Shown here in pieces: positions 1-6,534 of a stretch of 64,000 nucleotides of DNA. The translations under genes and the position numbers were made by a program. The DNA is taken from the IMG/VR virus record IMGVR_UViG_3300009425_000015, positions 1 through 64,000 of that record, one strand, 5' to 3'. The DNA comes from a virus. Under the pieces are notes generated by a model. It was not told the DNA's origin, searched no databases, and was given only the letters and a program-made list of their open reading frames with translations. Positions within the stretch are counted from its first letter, which is position 1, and each line of letters opens with the position of its first letter.

Positions 1-199
1 CCTCTCCTTTTAACTTATATATATAATTAGTAGCTATTTTAGATATATACTCAAAGATGCGCGCGTACGCGAGATTAAGCCCCGGGGATGCTACGAATGA
101 TATCCTAGCTAGCTATGCGTACGCGTTAACATATTAACGGGGGGACGGGCAATGTTAACGACGCTTTTTTTTGCGCCGAAATTTTTTTAATTAATGAGC
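1..199. other. Intergenic left end with RBS of an off-window gene
   Basis: No gene is visible here. Bases 2-11 read on the minus strand give AAAAGGAGAG, a strong Shine-Dalgarno, so a minus-strand gene probably starts just outside the left edge. Bases 159-178 form a six-pair hairpin with an eight-base A/T loop. The stretch is packed with palindromic tetramers and hexamers (GCGCGC, GTAC, CCCGGG, GATATC, CTAG, GTTAAC). Confidence 0.4.
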
Positions 200-397
200 T
201 TAACTACCGCTATAATCTCCGCGTTCACGCTTCTTTCTGAGTACGTCACGCTTCCTCATAGTGTTAGGGATGGTTTCGACAACCTTGATAACTTCCTTTG
301 AGAAGAAGACAGCTTGTGATTTCTCGCGGCGATCGATAATGCCAGAATTGTCATCTTCCGGAGAGGGATTGCCGTATATAAAGTCTTTAGCTGCCAT
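200..397 (-). CDS. Hypothetical 65-residue charged protein
   Basis: I do not recognise this protein. It is short, rich in Lys, Arg, Glu and Asp, and has no membrane segment or Cys cluster. It overlaps the end of the upstream gene at 387 by 11 bases, in keeping with translational coupling. No clear Shine-Dalgarno precedes the ATG, so the start is only probable. Confidence 0.5.
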   Translation of the reverse strand: MAAKDFIYGNPSPEDDNSGIIDRREKSQAVFFSKEVIKVVETIPNTMRKRDVLRKKRERGDYSGS

Positions 398-1127
398 GGC
401 GCGTACGGCGCGGGCCCATCCCTGAAGTGGCTAGCCGCGTGCGCGCGCCGGCTTCCTGATTAGCTATATACTTTGCATTAATTGCGAATATGTGCTTCGC
501 TTTCTTTCTAGCTTTTTCTGCCGCGGCGATACCGGCCGGTGAAGACTTCTGCAGATAAGGCAGCACGTGCTTGCGCCTATATGTCATATTATATATTTTA
601 GTACTCATTTCCACGTGCTGGAATTGCTTAGCGATATCTGCAGGTACTTCGCCTAATATATTCTGATAGGCTTGATTGTACTCCAATGTCGCTTTATCGC
701 CGCCGCCGGCGACTTTCGCGGCTTCTGATGCGGCTTCGTATACACCTTCAACCATTCCGACGATTTCTAATATCTTTGTATCTACGTCTTGCACCGCGTC
801 ATTGCCGGCCGCGGCATATGCGCCCCTGCCCATGGCGCTGTCTATTTCCTTAAACCCGGCTGTACCGCCGGTACCGACACTCCCTTGCCCCATGGGCCCT
901 AGGGGATCCGCTGCAGCTATCGTTTTTTTCATCATATCAGCAACGGATATGCCTTTCTTTGCTGATGAGCTACCCATGCCAAGCGCGCCCTTAATGCTAT
1001 CTAGAAAGCCTTCGTCGACTGTACTATCTAGTTCTTCTATAAGTATTGCTTTAATCCTAGCTTCATGAATTGAATTGCTATCAGCTGCATTTCGACGTCT
1101 ATAAACTATTTTCTTTCTTTTAATCAT
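387..1127 (-). CDS. Hypothetical Ala/Gly-rich protein, possible structural role
   Basis: A 246-residue protein of unknown function. It starts with a very basic stretch (KRKK, RRR), followed by an acidic helix of the form IKAILIEELDSTVDEGFLD, then a Gly/Ala/Ser-rich central part and a basic C-terminus. The motif EE-D-EGF-D also occurs near the N-terminus of the next upstream gene (1139-1624: EEEIDVILLEGKFIDAL), so the two may share an N-terminal module. The start is supported by AGGA nine bases upstream. Low complexity and Ala content suggest a virion or scaffold-type protein, which is only inference. Confidence 0.6.
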   Translation of the reverse strand: MIKRKKIVYRRRNAADSNSIHEARIKAILIEELDSTVDEGFLDSIKGALGMGSSSAKKGISVADMMKKTIAAADPLGPMGQGSVGTGGTAGFKEIDSAMGRGAYAAAGNDAVQDVDTKILEIVGMVEGVYEAASEAAKVAGGGDKATLEYNQAYQNILGEVPADIAKQFQHVEMSTKIYNMTYRRKHVLPYLQKSSPAGIAAAEKARKKAKHIFAINAKYIANQEAGARTRLATSGMGPRRTRHGS

Positions 1128-1138
1128 GATATTATTTC

Positions 1139-1624
1139 CTATAAATCAGAGCCATCGATTTGAAATAGAGATGTTACGTACTGGTATAACATCAATTGAT
1201 GCCTGTGGGTGTTAAATTTTGGCGCGACTGCACCGTTCTTCATCGCGCCTTGTAATAATGCTAGCGCTTCTTTCTTATTAAGCATGTTGGTGTTTGCTAT
1301 AGCTTTCGGGCTAAAAGTCTTAATTTTTTTGGCGCTACTTTTGCCGCCGGTTTTTTTATGCAGCTCGATTTGCTTTTGGATATCCGGTACTGCGCCGGGC
1401 ACCTTTGCTGCTAGCGCATGCATGCCTTGCGTTGCTAGCGCTTTAACTTCTTTACTTTTGCTATTCGCGACTTGCAGGAGTTGCTTAGCCAGCGCGCTAG
1501 CGCCACCGGCGTCTTTAACTGCGGCTAATTTTTTTTTAAGGGCGTCGATGAATTTTCCTTCTAATAATATTACGTCGATTTCTTCTTCGATAATTTGCGC
1601 TATCTCTTCTGCAGAATATTCCAT
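1139..1624 (-). CDS. Hypothetical helical Lys/Ala-rich protein
   Basis: A 161-residue protein, largely predicted helix, with an acidic N-terminus (residues 1-20) followed by Lys/Ala-rich helices. It has no recognised domain. Its N-terminal pattern resembles that of the downstream neighbour at 387-1127, and the two are 11 bases apart, so they are probably co-transcribed and may function together. GAGG lies upstream of the ATG. Confidence 0.6.
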   Translation of the reverse strand: MEYSAEEIAQIIEEEIDVILLEGKFIDALKKKLAAVKDAGGASALAKQLLQVANSKSKEVKALATQGMHALAAKVPGAVPDIQKQIELHKKTGGKSSAKKIKTFSPKAIANTNMLNKKEALALLQGAMKNGAVAPKFNTHRHQLMLYQYVTSLFQIDGSDL

Positions 1625-1777
1625 TATGCGCGTCCTCTCTATGCTTGATGCTATAATTAGTACCGCGGTATCTTATATCTCCGAAAATTTCCTAGCCGTT
1701 TAACGTACGTATCTGATCATGGTAAAACCCCAATGATATCAAGGACTTACATTCCGGGTACCGGGGGGAGGGGGGGT

Positions 1778-1811
1778 GTCAAGTAAAAAATAAAAAAAGA
1801 ATTTACTTGAC
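1778..1811. repeat. Perfect 10-bp inverted repeat GTCAAGTAAA/TTTACTTGAC
   Basis: The arms at 1778-1787 and 1802-1811 are exact inverted copies around a 14-base A-rich centre. The sequence sits between genes 1139-1624 and 1828-2043. Next to it is a run of G (about 1763-1776). There is no T-run after it on the minus strand, so it is not a classical terminator. A repressor operator is possible. A related sequence, AGTCAAGTAAAAAAGAATTTA, lies near 2120. Confidence 0.55.
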
Positions 1812-1827
1812 AAAAAGATTGGTGCGG

Positions 1828-2043
1828 CTAAGCCTCCACCTTATAGAAGCGCCGCCAGGCGACAGCACGTACTGACTGATCATAGTCGAATCGTACAACT
1901 ACCATTCGTGGATCCGGGTGGCTACGTAGCACCGTGGCGTGAAAGTCTTCGCCGCCATTGAAGTGTGCAACGTGATTAACACGAAAGATTCGCTCGCCCT
2001 GGTTGAGTGAACCGCGTCGAATGACTTTGTTTGACTTGCGCAT
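1828..2043 (-). CDS. Hypothetical small basic beta-rich protein
   Basis: A 71-residue basic protein of unknown function. Alternating hydrophobic residues in the second half suggest a small beta-barrel like the GDLV proteins elsewhere in the window, but the GDLV motif is absent. I start it at the ATG at 2043, which has AAAGGG eight bases upstream. The ATG at 2079 is too close to the predicted transcription start (about 2090) to have a usable ribosome site. Transcribed from the promoter at 2097-2125. Confidence 0.55.
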   Translation of the reverse strand: MRKSNKVIRRGSLNQGERIFRVNHVAHFNGGEDFHATVLRSHPDPRMVVVRFDYDQSVRAVAWRRFYKVEA

Positions 2044-2096
2044 ATGGAAACCCTTTCGAGGCATGGTGTCAAGGTGCATTCCCTAACCACTCCTAG

Positions 2097-2125
2097 ACTA
2101 TAGACGAATGAGCGGGCTAAGTCAA
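2097..2125 (-). promoter_or_regulatory. Sigma70-like promoter TTGACT-17-TATAGT
   Basis: On the minus strand TTGACT (2120-2125) and TATAGT (2097-2102) are 17 bases apart. It faces gene 1828-2043 and belongs to the same promoter family as those at 3179-7299, though the bases after the -10 differ. Confidence 0.6.
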
Positions 2126-2158
2126 GTAAAAAAGAATTTAATTGATAAGGAGAGCGCG

Positions 2159-2476
2159 CTAGAAGCCTAGCGCTTCGAGTAGTGCCGCGTGTGCGTCAAT
2201 CTCTTCAACTGTTGGTACATCGACACCGGGCAGCGGTACAACCTCATCGCGTACCGCGCTGTGCGGTGACACGTTGAGTACCGGATAGGCTAGCCCTTCG
2301 ACTATGACATCGACGCTAGCCGGGGGCGCGGTGAAGAAATCGTCTTGAAACTCACATGGTAAATCGTCATCGTCCATCCAATTGATGTCGACATCATCGA
2401 GCCATGAATTGACTGAACCGTACTTGTCGATGATAGCAGCCTCACGGCGTTGAATGTTTTTAATTTGTTCTAACAT
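2159..2476 (-). CDS. Hypothetical acidic protein
   Basis: A 105-residue acidic protein with a run of Asp (DDVDINWMDDDDLP) near residue 35. Function unknown. The ATG at 2474-2476 shares a base with the TAA stop of the upstream gene (TAATG), so translation is probably coupled. The N-terminus MLEQIKNIQ resembles a 16-codon reading frame near 2790-2845 (MLESIKNIAAQ), a hint of local duplication. Confidence 0.55.
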   Translation of the reverse strand: MLEQIKNIQRREAAIIDKYGSVNSWLDDVDINWMDDDDLPCEFQDDFFTAPPASVDVIVEGLAYPVLNVSPHSAVRDEVVPLPGVDVPTVEEIDAHAALLEALGF

Positions 2477-2700
2477 TAATTCCAACCTTTACCTAAAGTC
2501 GTTAACGTATCTCGGATAGCGCAACCATGGGCGTTCATCGCGATGTCGTATGAATGCTTGGCTAAGTCGTCTGCGCCGATACGGATATATCGCGCGACGT
2601 CTAACAGCGCCCTGCTGCGGTGGCTGCCATCGACGACAAAATGATGTACGCCGTTAATCTCGACGGAGTCGATTGGATAGGTAACGTCGGATTGAATCAT
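2476..2700 (-). CDS. Small ParB-like nuclease-fold protein
   Basis: A 74-residue protein with the motif HHFVVDGSHRSRALLDVAR. This matches the central signature of the ParB/sulfiredoxin fold (DGxHRxxA), in which the Arg and His contribute to nucleotide or phosphate handling. Only the core of the domain fits in this length, so it may be a minimal or degenerate member. Its start codon lies directly after a 12-bp palindrome (2701-2712) that includes the AAGGG ribosome site, which could control translation. Confidence 0.5.
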   Translation of the reverse strand: MIQSDVTYPIDSVEINGVHHFVVDGSHRSRALLDVARYIRIGADDLAKHSYDIAMNAHGCAIRDTLTTLGKGWN

Positions 2701-2712
2701 AGGGTATACCCT
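2701..2712. promoter_or_regulatory. 12-bp palindrome AGGGTATACCCT over a ribosome site
   Basis: A perfect palindrome immediately upstream of the ATG at 2700. It overlaps the Shine-Dalgarno AAGGG. Closely related GGGTATACCC is found at about 3152-3163, just after the predicted start of transcription of the promoter at 3179-3206, and half of it near 3287. A shared operator is a reasonable guess. Confidence 0.45.
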
Positions 2713-2745
2713 TGCTCTATTAATTGTTACAAATTATATAGTTGT

Positions 2746-2790
2746 TATCGCGCCGTGGGCATTACGGTATAGCCCTGAAGTCATCCAATT
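2746..2790. repeat. 45-bp direct repeat, copy 1
   Basis: This stretch is nearly identical (two differences in 45) to 3053-3097. On the minus strand both copies hold a start codon and the codons for MTSGL(Y/H)RNA(H/L)GAI. Copy 1 then stops after a few more codons, while copy 2 continues for 31 codons. It is likely a remnant of a local duplication. Confidence 0.6.
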
Positions 2791-2994
2791 GAGTTGGCTT
2801 GTGCTGCGATGTTCTTGATGGATTCTAGCATTGTTTAACCCTTCCACTTGGTTGGACATGGAGACAATTGGCCGCGAATAGAGGCAGCATGCAATGTGTT
2901 ATTGGCAGTACATGCCTTCTGAAGCTCGGTGTGGAGCGATTGGCGCTCGGCTCGTGTAAGGTTATGATTTACGTCGTAACATGCACAGGGTATC

Positions 2995-3090
2995 TTATTC
3001 ATGCTCTATATCCTTTTTTAAATACTTTTTATTTCTTCTATCGGGACTTTCTATCGCGCCGAGGGCATTACGGTGTAGCCCTGAAGTCAT
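2995..3090 (-). CDS. Possible 31-residue basic microprotein
   Basis: A reading frame of 31 codons starting at the ATG at 3088-3090, with AAAGGAG about 14 bases upstream. The product is basic in its second half (RRNKKYLKK). The first 12 residues are repeated with two changes in copy 1 of the direct repeat. No homologue is recognised, and the long ribosome-site spacing makes it doubtful. Confidence 0.3.
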   Translation of the reverse strand: MTSGLHRNALGAIESPDRRNKKYLKKDIEHE

Positions 3091-3097
3091 CCAATTT
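3053..3097. repeat. 45-bp direct repeat, copy 2
   Basis: Partner of 2746-2790. It lies downstream of the promoter at 3179-3206 and covers the start of the 31-codon frame at 2995-3090. Confidence 0.6.
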
Positions 3098-3178
3098 ATT
3101 TACACTCCTTTCGAGTTAATAGGGTTAGTCATGACTAGCTCCAACTTGTTAAGGGGTATACCCTCAACTTCTGTATAC

Positions 3179-3206
3179 ATTATATCAAACTGAGCGAATA
3201 AGTCAA
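3179..3206 (-). promoter_or_regulatory. Sigma70-like promoter TTGACT-16-TATAAT
   Basis: -35 at 3201-3206, -10 at 3179-3184 on the minus strand. The transcript would begin with ACAGAAGTTGAGGGTATACCCC, which shares AGAAGTTGAG with the other promoter cassettes of this region and contains the GGTATACC palindrome. Confidence 0.65.
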
Positions 3207-3209
3207 GGA

Positions 3210-3450
3210 CTTATTTGCATTTATTTAATTTAATCCTCGCCCTAATTCGATGCTATGAATAAGAGCGTACATGATGCTCCGAGTATACCCCTCAAAGGGT
3301 GTGCATTTATTAACGGTGTAATTAGGTGTTGTCACGTGTTATCCGGTGGTGTATAAGGACACATGGCTAGCAGCACCATCGCCCCTACCATCTAAATACA
3401 TCCTAACAGTCAAACCGCGTAAAGTCTAGAGCAAAACACAACCACAAGCA
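3210..3450. other. Stretch without a convincing gene
   Basis: I see only very short frames here on either strand, none with a good ribosome site. It is AT-rich with one half-site of the GTATACC palindrome near 3287. It could be an untranslated leader or decayed coding sequence. Confidence 0.4.
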
Positions 3451-3507
3451 CTAATCATCATTATTAAAAACAATACAGATTATTAAAACAACCAACACTA
3501 TAAGCAC
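3451..3507 (-). CDS. Possible 18-residue hydrophobic microprotein
   Basis: Starts with GTG and has GGAG eight bases upstream. The product MLIVLVVLIICIVFNNDD is a single membrane-spanning stretch with an acidic tail. It follows two further membrane peptides (3511-3588 and 3591-3674). Such short frames arise by chance, so this remains tentative. Confidence 0.3.
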   Translation of the reverse strand: MLIVLVVLIICIVFNNDD

Positions 3508-3510
3508 ATG

Positions 3511-3588
3511 TCAACTCCGAGTCATTGTTAGGAGCACTAACAAAGCCAACAATACGTTAGTCGTTGCGGGGTGTGTCAGTATGTCCAT
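3511..3588 (-). CDS. Possible 25-residue membrane microprotein
   Basis: Starts two bases after the stop of 3591-3674. Residues 11-22 (TNVLLALLVLLT) would span a membrane. The ribosome site is weak, so expression would depend on coupling to the upstream frame. Confidence 0.33.
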   Translation of the reverse strand: MDILTHPATTNVLLALLVLLTMTRS

Positions 3589-3590
3589 CA

Positions 3591-3674
3591 CTATAAGATA
3601 ACAAAACTGAATAGAGCACCCAAAGAAACGCCGATGATGAATAGCATTAAACCGTCATGCTGTATACGACTCAT
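3591..3674 (-). CDS. 27-residue single-pass membrane peptide
   Basis: The ATG at 3672-3674 overlaps the TAA of gene 3674-3916 (TAATG) and has AAGGGG seven bases upstream. Residues 9-27 form one hydrophobic helix (LMLFIIGVSLGALFSFVIL) after a short polar head. Function unknown. The coupling and ribosome site make it a credible gene despite its size. Confidence 0.55.
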   Translation of the reverse strand: MSRIQHDGLMLFIIGVSLGALFSFVIL

Positions 3675-3916
3675 TATAGCACCCCTTCGATTGATGCATC
3701 ATTTAGGTGATGAATCCTAACTGAGTCTGTCATCGCGGCTAGGTGTGGTTCTCTACTAGGGCAGACTCCTAATGCATCCTTAATCTTTGCAATTGCTGAA
3801 TTGTCCCTCATAGTATAAGCCATATCAAGCGAACGCATTGCATATGCTCGTTGTGGCTTAGTAACGGCGTGAGGTGAATTGCATCCACAATGGACGGTAT
3901 AGAATCGCTTACTCAT
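3674..3916 (-). CDS. Hypothetical small protein with N-terminal Cys/His
   Basis: An 80-residue protein beginning MSKRFYTVHCGCNSPHAV. The CxC near residue 10 with nearby His might bind metal, but no domain is recognised. AAGGGG lies seven bases before the ATG, and the promoter at 3969-3996 is upstream. Confidence 0.55.
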   Translation of the reverse strand: MSKRFYTVHCGCNSPHAVTKPQRAYAMRSLDMAYTMRDNSAIAKIKDALGVCPSREPHLAAMTDSVRIHHLNDASIEGVL

Positions 3917-3968
3917 GTCTTAACCCCTTATAGGTTTTATTTATTGTTCTCTCAACTTCTATCCTTAT

Positions 3969-3996
3969 ACTATCACAACCATATGGAACGTGTCAA
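3969..3996 (-). promoter_or_regulatory. Sigma70-like promoter TTGACA-16-GATAGT
   Basis: -35 at 3991-3996 and -10 at 3969-3974 on the minus strand. The downstream bases include AGAAGTTGAGAGAAC, the conserved initial transcribed sequence of the cassette promoters. It overlaps the 3' end of gene 3973-4155. Confidence 0.5.
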
Positions 3997-4155
3997 GCGA
4001 TTCTTTGTACTATGCATGAAATTTCTTTGTCGGTTGCGCTTGCGCTCGCATGCCTTCCGATTGCTGGCAGGGGGTGGCACTGGTGCCATGGGTACAGTAT
4101 CGGCTGTATCGTCAATTGTTACGATTCGATTAAAGATATTGTTGATTGAACGCAT
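3973..4155 (-). CDS. Hypothetical basic protein
   Basis: A 60-residue protein with a Pro/Ala stretch (VPMAPVPPPAS) and a strongly basic C-terminal half. I start it at the ATG at 4153-4155, which has AGAGGA nine bases upstream. The in-frame ATG at 4185 has no ribosome site and lies inside the preceding small gene. Function unknown. Confidence 0.5.
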   Translation of the reverse strand: MRSINNIFNRIVTIDDTADTVPMAPVPPPASNRKACERKRNRQRNFMHSTKNRLTRSIWL

Positions 4156-4157
4156 GA

Positions 4158-4262
4158 TTATTTTCCTCTTTTTGTCTTTGCCCATGTAGTACGTAAAGTC
4201 TTTGCTTTCTTCGGTTTATTGCTCTTCGTCTTCCCTCGTTTGCCTTTCTTATTGCCTATCAT
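4158..4262 (-). CDS. 34-residue Lys/Arg-rich microprotein
   Basis: Starts at the ATG at 4260-4262, which shares a base with the TAA of gene 4262-4486. Sixteen of the 34 residues are Lys or Arg (GNKKGKRGKTKSNKPKKAK). It may bind nucleic acid. It ends just before the next gene, whose ribosome site AGAGGA lies in its last codons. Confidence 0.5.
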   Translation of the reverse strand: MIGNKKGKRGKTKSNKPKKAKTLRTTWAKTKRGK

Positions 4263-4486
4263 TATGGCGCACCGTCGCTAAAGTGAAAGGCGCTTAAGTC
4301 GCTATGCATATGTGCCAGCATCTTGATGGTGTTCTCAACTGCAATTTGTGCTTCGATACTGCGCCCACTGTGTTGATTATCATGCAATAGCCTTTGCACA
4401 CTGTTTTCAAATTCCATGGACATCACGCCGACTGTATCACCAACTTTAACTTGCGTCCAATACGAATCAATTAATTCACTATTCAT
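4262..4486 (-). CDS. Hypothetical small protein
   Basis: A 74-residue protein of unknown function with the short motif VKVGDTVGV at residues 13-21, recalling the GDLV family, but the remainder is helical. It overlaps the end of 4479-4655 by eight bases (ATGAATAG). Confidence 0.5.
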   Translation of the reverse strand: MNSELIDSYWTQVKVGDTVGVMSMEFENSVQRLLHDNQHSGRSIEAQIAVENTIKMLAHMHSDLSAFHFSDGAP

Positions 4487-4655
4487 CGTCTTCGCTTTCG
4501 TCTTCGCCCTTTGTGACGTCTAACTCTACTAGCTCGCTTACTTCGGCTTCAGGGTTATCATCAACGTCAATTTCTGCATCATCCCGGTATTCATCATCCC
4601 GGTTACGTATACGACTATAATCATTCTCGCTGAATAAGTCAAATAAATCTTTCAT
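4479..4655 (-). CDS. Hypothetical acidic protein
   Basis: A 58-residue protein; nearly half the residues in its second part are Asp or Glu, ending EDESEDDE. The ATG at 4655 has AAGGA seven bases upstream and follows the promoter at 4703-4731; the ATG at 4700 lies at the predicted start of transcription. Highly acidic small phage proteins sometimes act as DNA mimics, but nothing here shows that. Confidence 0.55.
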   Translation of the reverse strand: MKDLFDLFSENDYSRIRNRDDEYRDDAEIDVDDNPEAEVSELVELDVTKGEDESEDDE

Positions 4656-4702
4656 GTTTTTTTCCTTCTTTGTTTTTGTTTGTTCTCTCAACGTCTGCAA
4701 TC

Positions 4703-4731
4703 ATTCTATCTAAGCAGCGCGATAAAGTCAA
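4703..4731 (-). promoter_or_regulatory. Cassette promoter TTGACT-17-TAGAAT
   Basis: -35 at 4726-4731, -10 at 4703-4708. Upstream is the conserved block TTTACGATTAATTGAAA (about 4737-4755), and downstream TTGCAGACGTTGAGAG. Both flanks recur at 5671, 6021 and 6535. Confidence 0.7.
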
Positions 4732-4877
4732 CATGTTTTTCAATTAATCGTAAAAGCTCAATATTATCAACAAGATAAAATGAATGCTAGCCCAACCCCT
4801 CTAGCATTCTGGCATATTGTATGCCCCCACTGGTAACGGCGGGATTAATGTCACCAGAATTATTCACGCCTTATGTC

Positions 4878-5156
4878 TTACGCCTCCGGCTTAGCTAGCT
4901 TGTCAATATTAGCCTTGACAAATTCGGCAACCTTGCCCGACGTGAAAAGCTCGGAAACCTTCGGAAGCTCGGCAGTCTTAAGGGTGATAGGGAATTTACG
5001 AATGCCATAAATTGCCAAGTGTCCGTTCTTGGATACTCCGATACGTACCATCGTTTTCGCTTTCGCTCGCAATTCCTTAAGCTCGTTTTGCTGCGCTTCA
5101 AGCTCGGCAAGTCGTGAAAGAATGGTATCGTTGTTATTTGCAGTCGTCTTGCTCAT
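4878..5156 (-). CDS. Conserved small phage protein with N-terminal coiled coil
   Basis: A 92-residue protein. Residues 10-35 form a coiled coil (LSRLAELEAQQNELKELRAK), followed by a beta-rich segment VRIGVSKNGHLAIYGIRKFP. The latter resembles a short conserved domain that occurs in many large DNA phages and algal viruses (pattern KG-xxxxYGxxRFPxT), whose function is not known. AAAGG precedes the ATG at 5156. Two promoters lie upstream (5246 and 5334). Confidence 0.6.
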   Translation of the reverse strand: MSKTTANNNDTILSRLAELEAQQNELKELRAKAKTMVRIGVSKNGHLAIYGIRKFPITLKTAELPKVSELFTSGKVAEFVKANIDKLAKPEA

Positions 5157-5245
5157 GATTGAGCCTTTCATTCAGTGGCACGCATGCGCCGGTAATTGTT
5201 GATGCGGTAGCTCAGAGTCTACCCGCCTTCCTGTATTGTGTCCCT

Positions 5246-5274
5246 ATAATATCAGGGATAATTTAGTTTGTCAA
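5246..5274 (-). promoter_or_regulatory. Sigma70-like promoter TTGACA-17-TATTAT
   Basis: -35 at 5269-5274 and -10 at 5246-5251 on the minus strand, directed at gene 4878-5156. Confidence 0.55.
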
Positions 5275-5333
5275 GAGAAAAAATTTTCGGTTGAAAAAAA
5301 ACCGGCGATGTCGCTCTCCTAACTTGTGCATAC

Positions 5334-5361
5334 ATTCTATCAAGTATCGTTGAGAAGTCAA
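5334..5361 (-). promoter_or_regulatory. Cassette promoter TTGACT-16-TAGAAT
   Basis: -35 at 5356-5361, -10 at 5334-5339, preceded by the conserved block TTGAGGTTTTACGATT (5378-5393). It is the second promoter in front of gene 4878-5156. Confidence 0.6.
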
Positions 5362-5396
5362 GAAAAAAAACAAACAATCGTAAAACCTCAATTAAT

Positions 5397-5639
5397 TCAA
5401 ATGATTGTAAATGATACTTGACATGGTTTTGGTTTTCCTCCGTTTAACTTCAATTTCTTGATATAGTCCTGCAACCCCTGATACACTGAATCTATCCAAT
5501 ATTCGCCCTCTGCCTCCTCAATTAATTGTGATGCTTCCATGGTAGTCACTCCCATGTCCTCCAAAGAATCGCAGACTCCAGCGGCGATTGACTCGCCAAG
5601 GTACATTGCGCGCAATTGCTTATGCTTATCGTCGTTCAT
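5397..5639 (-). CDS. Hypothetical small acidic protein
   Basis: An 80-residue, mostly helical protein of unknown function. The start at 5637-5639 is chosen because GGAGG lies four bases upstream and because the longer frame would begin upstream of the predicted transcription start (about 5664). It is the sole gene of a promoter cassette. Confidence 0.55.
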   Translation of the reverse strand: MNDDKHKQLRAMYLGESIAAGVCDSLEDMGVTTMEASQLIEEAEGEYWIDSVYQGLQDYIKKLKLNGGKPKPCQVSFTII

Positions 5640-5670
5640 ATTGCCTCCATCGTTCTCAATTTGTGCAACC

Positions 5671-5699
5671 ATTATACGATATGGATTCAAGAAAGTCAA
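5671..5699 (-). promoter_or_regulatory. Cassette promoter TTGACT-17-TATAAT
   Basis: Consensus -35 (5694-5699) and -10 (5671-5676) with 17-base spacing, flanked upstream by ATTGAGGTTTTACGATTAAT (5711-5730) and downstream by TTGCACAAATTGAGAAC. Confidence 0.75.
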
Positions 5700-5764
5700 G
5701 GTTTATTTCAATTAATCGTAAAACCTCAATGATATGATAAACTTAACATGCATTCCCGTTCATG

Positions 5765-5965
5765 CTATTTAATCACCTCCATGTCCTCAATTAAATGTAT
5801 TTCATTTCCCCAAGGCATATATACATCAACGACTTTATATATCTCACAGTCTAAAACGCCGAACAATGAAACATTGTCTTGCGGTGTTGAAGCCCTTGGT
5901 TCCGACAGTAAGACGCCTACAGTACCGGGATGATAGTCACAACAAACAATGTCACCAATATTCAT
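5765..5965 (-). CDS. Small GDIV-type (SH3/KOW-like) protein
   Basis: A 66-residue protein beginning MNIGDIVCCDYHPGTVGVLL, the same layout as the MKVGDLV family at 14.5-20.2 kb: a short GD(L/I)V start followed by alternating beta residues. I infer a small SH3-like barrel; its partner is unknown. The start at 5965 is chosen because earlier codons lie upstream of the promoter start point. The ribosome site is weak (AAAGAAAG). Confidence 0.55.
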   Translation of the reverse strand: MNIGDIVCCDYHPGTVGVLLSEPRASTPQDNVSLFGVLDCEIYKVVDVYMPWGNEIHLIEDMEVIK

Positions 5966-6020
5966 ATAAACAACTTTCTTTCTGCTATCTGGAGCGTTGC
6001 TGCTCTCAACTTCTGCAATC

Positions 6021-6049
6021 ATTATTCGAAACGCCACAAAGAAAGTCAA
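6021..6049 (-). promoter_or_regulatory. Cassette promoter TTGACT-17-AATAAT
   Basis: -35 at 6044-6049, -10 at 6021-6026, with the conserved upstream block (6061-6080) and downstream TTGCAGAAGTTGAGAG. Confidence 0.7.
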
Positions 6050-6092
6050 GGTTTATTTCAATTAATCGTAAAACCTCAATAATAACGCTTGC

Positions 6093-6341
6093 TTAGTCAA
6101 CGACGTCTGCATGCATTCGAGCTTTGCCGACGTGGCAAGATGTTGTCTGTGAATGGTATTCATGCTTGCCTCCTGCTGTATGTTCTCTGAGAATCTTTGT
6201 ACCTGTAGACGGGCATGTATCACCTATACACAATCTATATGAATACAGTCTTTGTCCGTCCGTCCAAAAATTGCCGGTATGACTTTCGGCAGACTGTCCA
6301 ACGCTCCAGGCGCGGGGTATTTCACTGTTCGAGTATTTCAT
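6093..6341 (-). CDS. Conserved small phage protein (GNFWTDGQRLYSY type)
   Basis: An 82-residue protein with the motif GNFWTDGQRLYSYRLCIGDT. This pattern (FWTDGxxLYSYxLxIG) is common among small hypothetical proteins of tailed phages; no function has been assigned that I know of. It overlaps the end of the upstream gene by four bases (ATGA). Confidence 0.6.
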   Translation of the reverse strand: MKYSNSEIPRAWSVGQSAESHTGNFWTDGQRLYSYRLCIGDTCPSTGTKILREHTAGGKHEYHSQTTSCHVGKARMHADVVD

Positions 6342-6496
6342 ACGCTGCCAACTTTCTGCTTAATGTTATTTTCCATCATGCGTTTACGTATTCTTACGAA
6401 CGCTGCTTTGTCTACTTCTAGTGTCCTACCGTTCTTGTCTTCAATTAACCATAGTGGTTTTCTCTTGCTTTCCATTCGCTGCGCCATCATCATCAT
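6338..6496 (-). CDS. Hypothetical small basic protein
   Basis: A 52-residue basic protein. The start lies in a run of four ATG codons at 6485-6496 following AAAGGGG; the second or third ATG has the best spacing. Function unknown. First gene of the cassette driven by the promoter at 6535-6563. Confidence 0.5.
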   Translation of the reverse strand: MMMMAQRMESKRKPLWLIEDKNGRTLEVDKAAFVRIRKRMMENNIKQKVGSV

Positions 6497-6534
6497 TCGC
6501 CCCTTTATGTTTATTCGCCTCGACTTCTGCAACC

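Noticed and set aside
159-194. Terminator at the left end
   Set aside because: The hairpin has a T-run only on the plus strand, where no gene ends; on the minus strand nothing suitable follows it.
1-200. Phage terminal repeat or packaging end
   Set aside because: No matching sequence is seen at the other end of the window, and the window edges are arbitrary.
2868-3193. Two plus-strand frames of 70-83 codons in the gap
   Set aside because: No ribosome sites, Cys/Ser-rich shadow-like composition, and they would oppose a promoter and direct repeat on the other strand.
5397-5699. Longer start for gene 5397-5639 (ATG at 5697)
   Set aside because: It would lie within the promoter, upstream of the predicted transcript start; the same holds for 5765-6049, 4479-4700 and 6338-6532.
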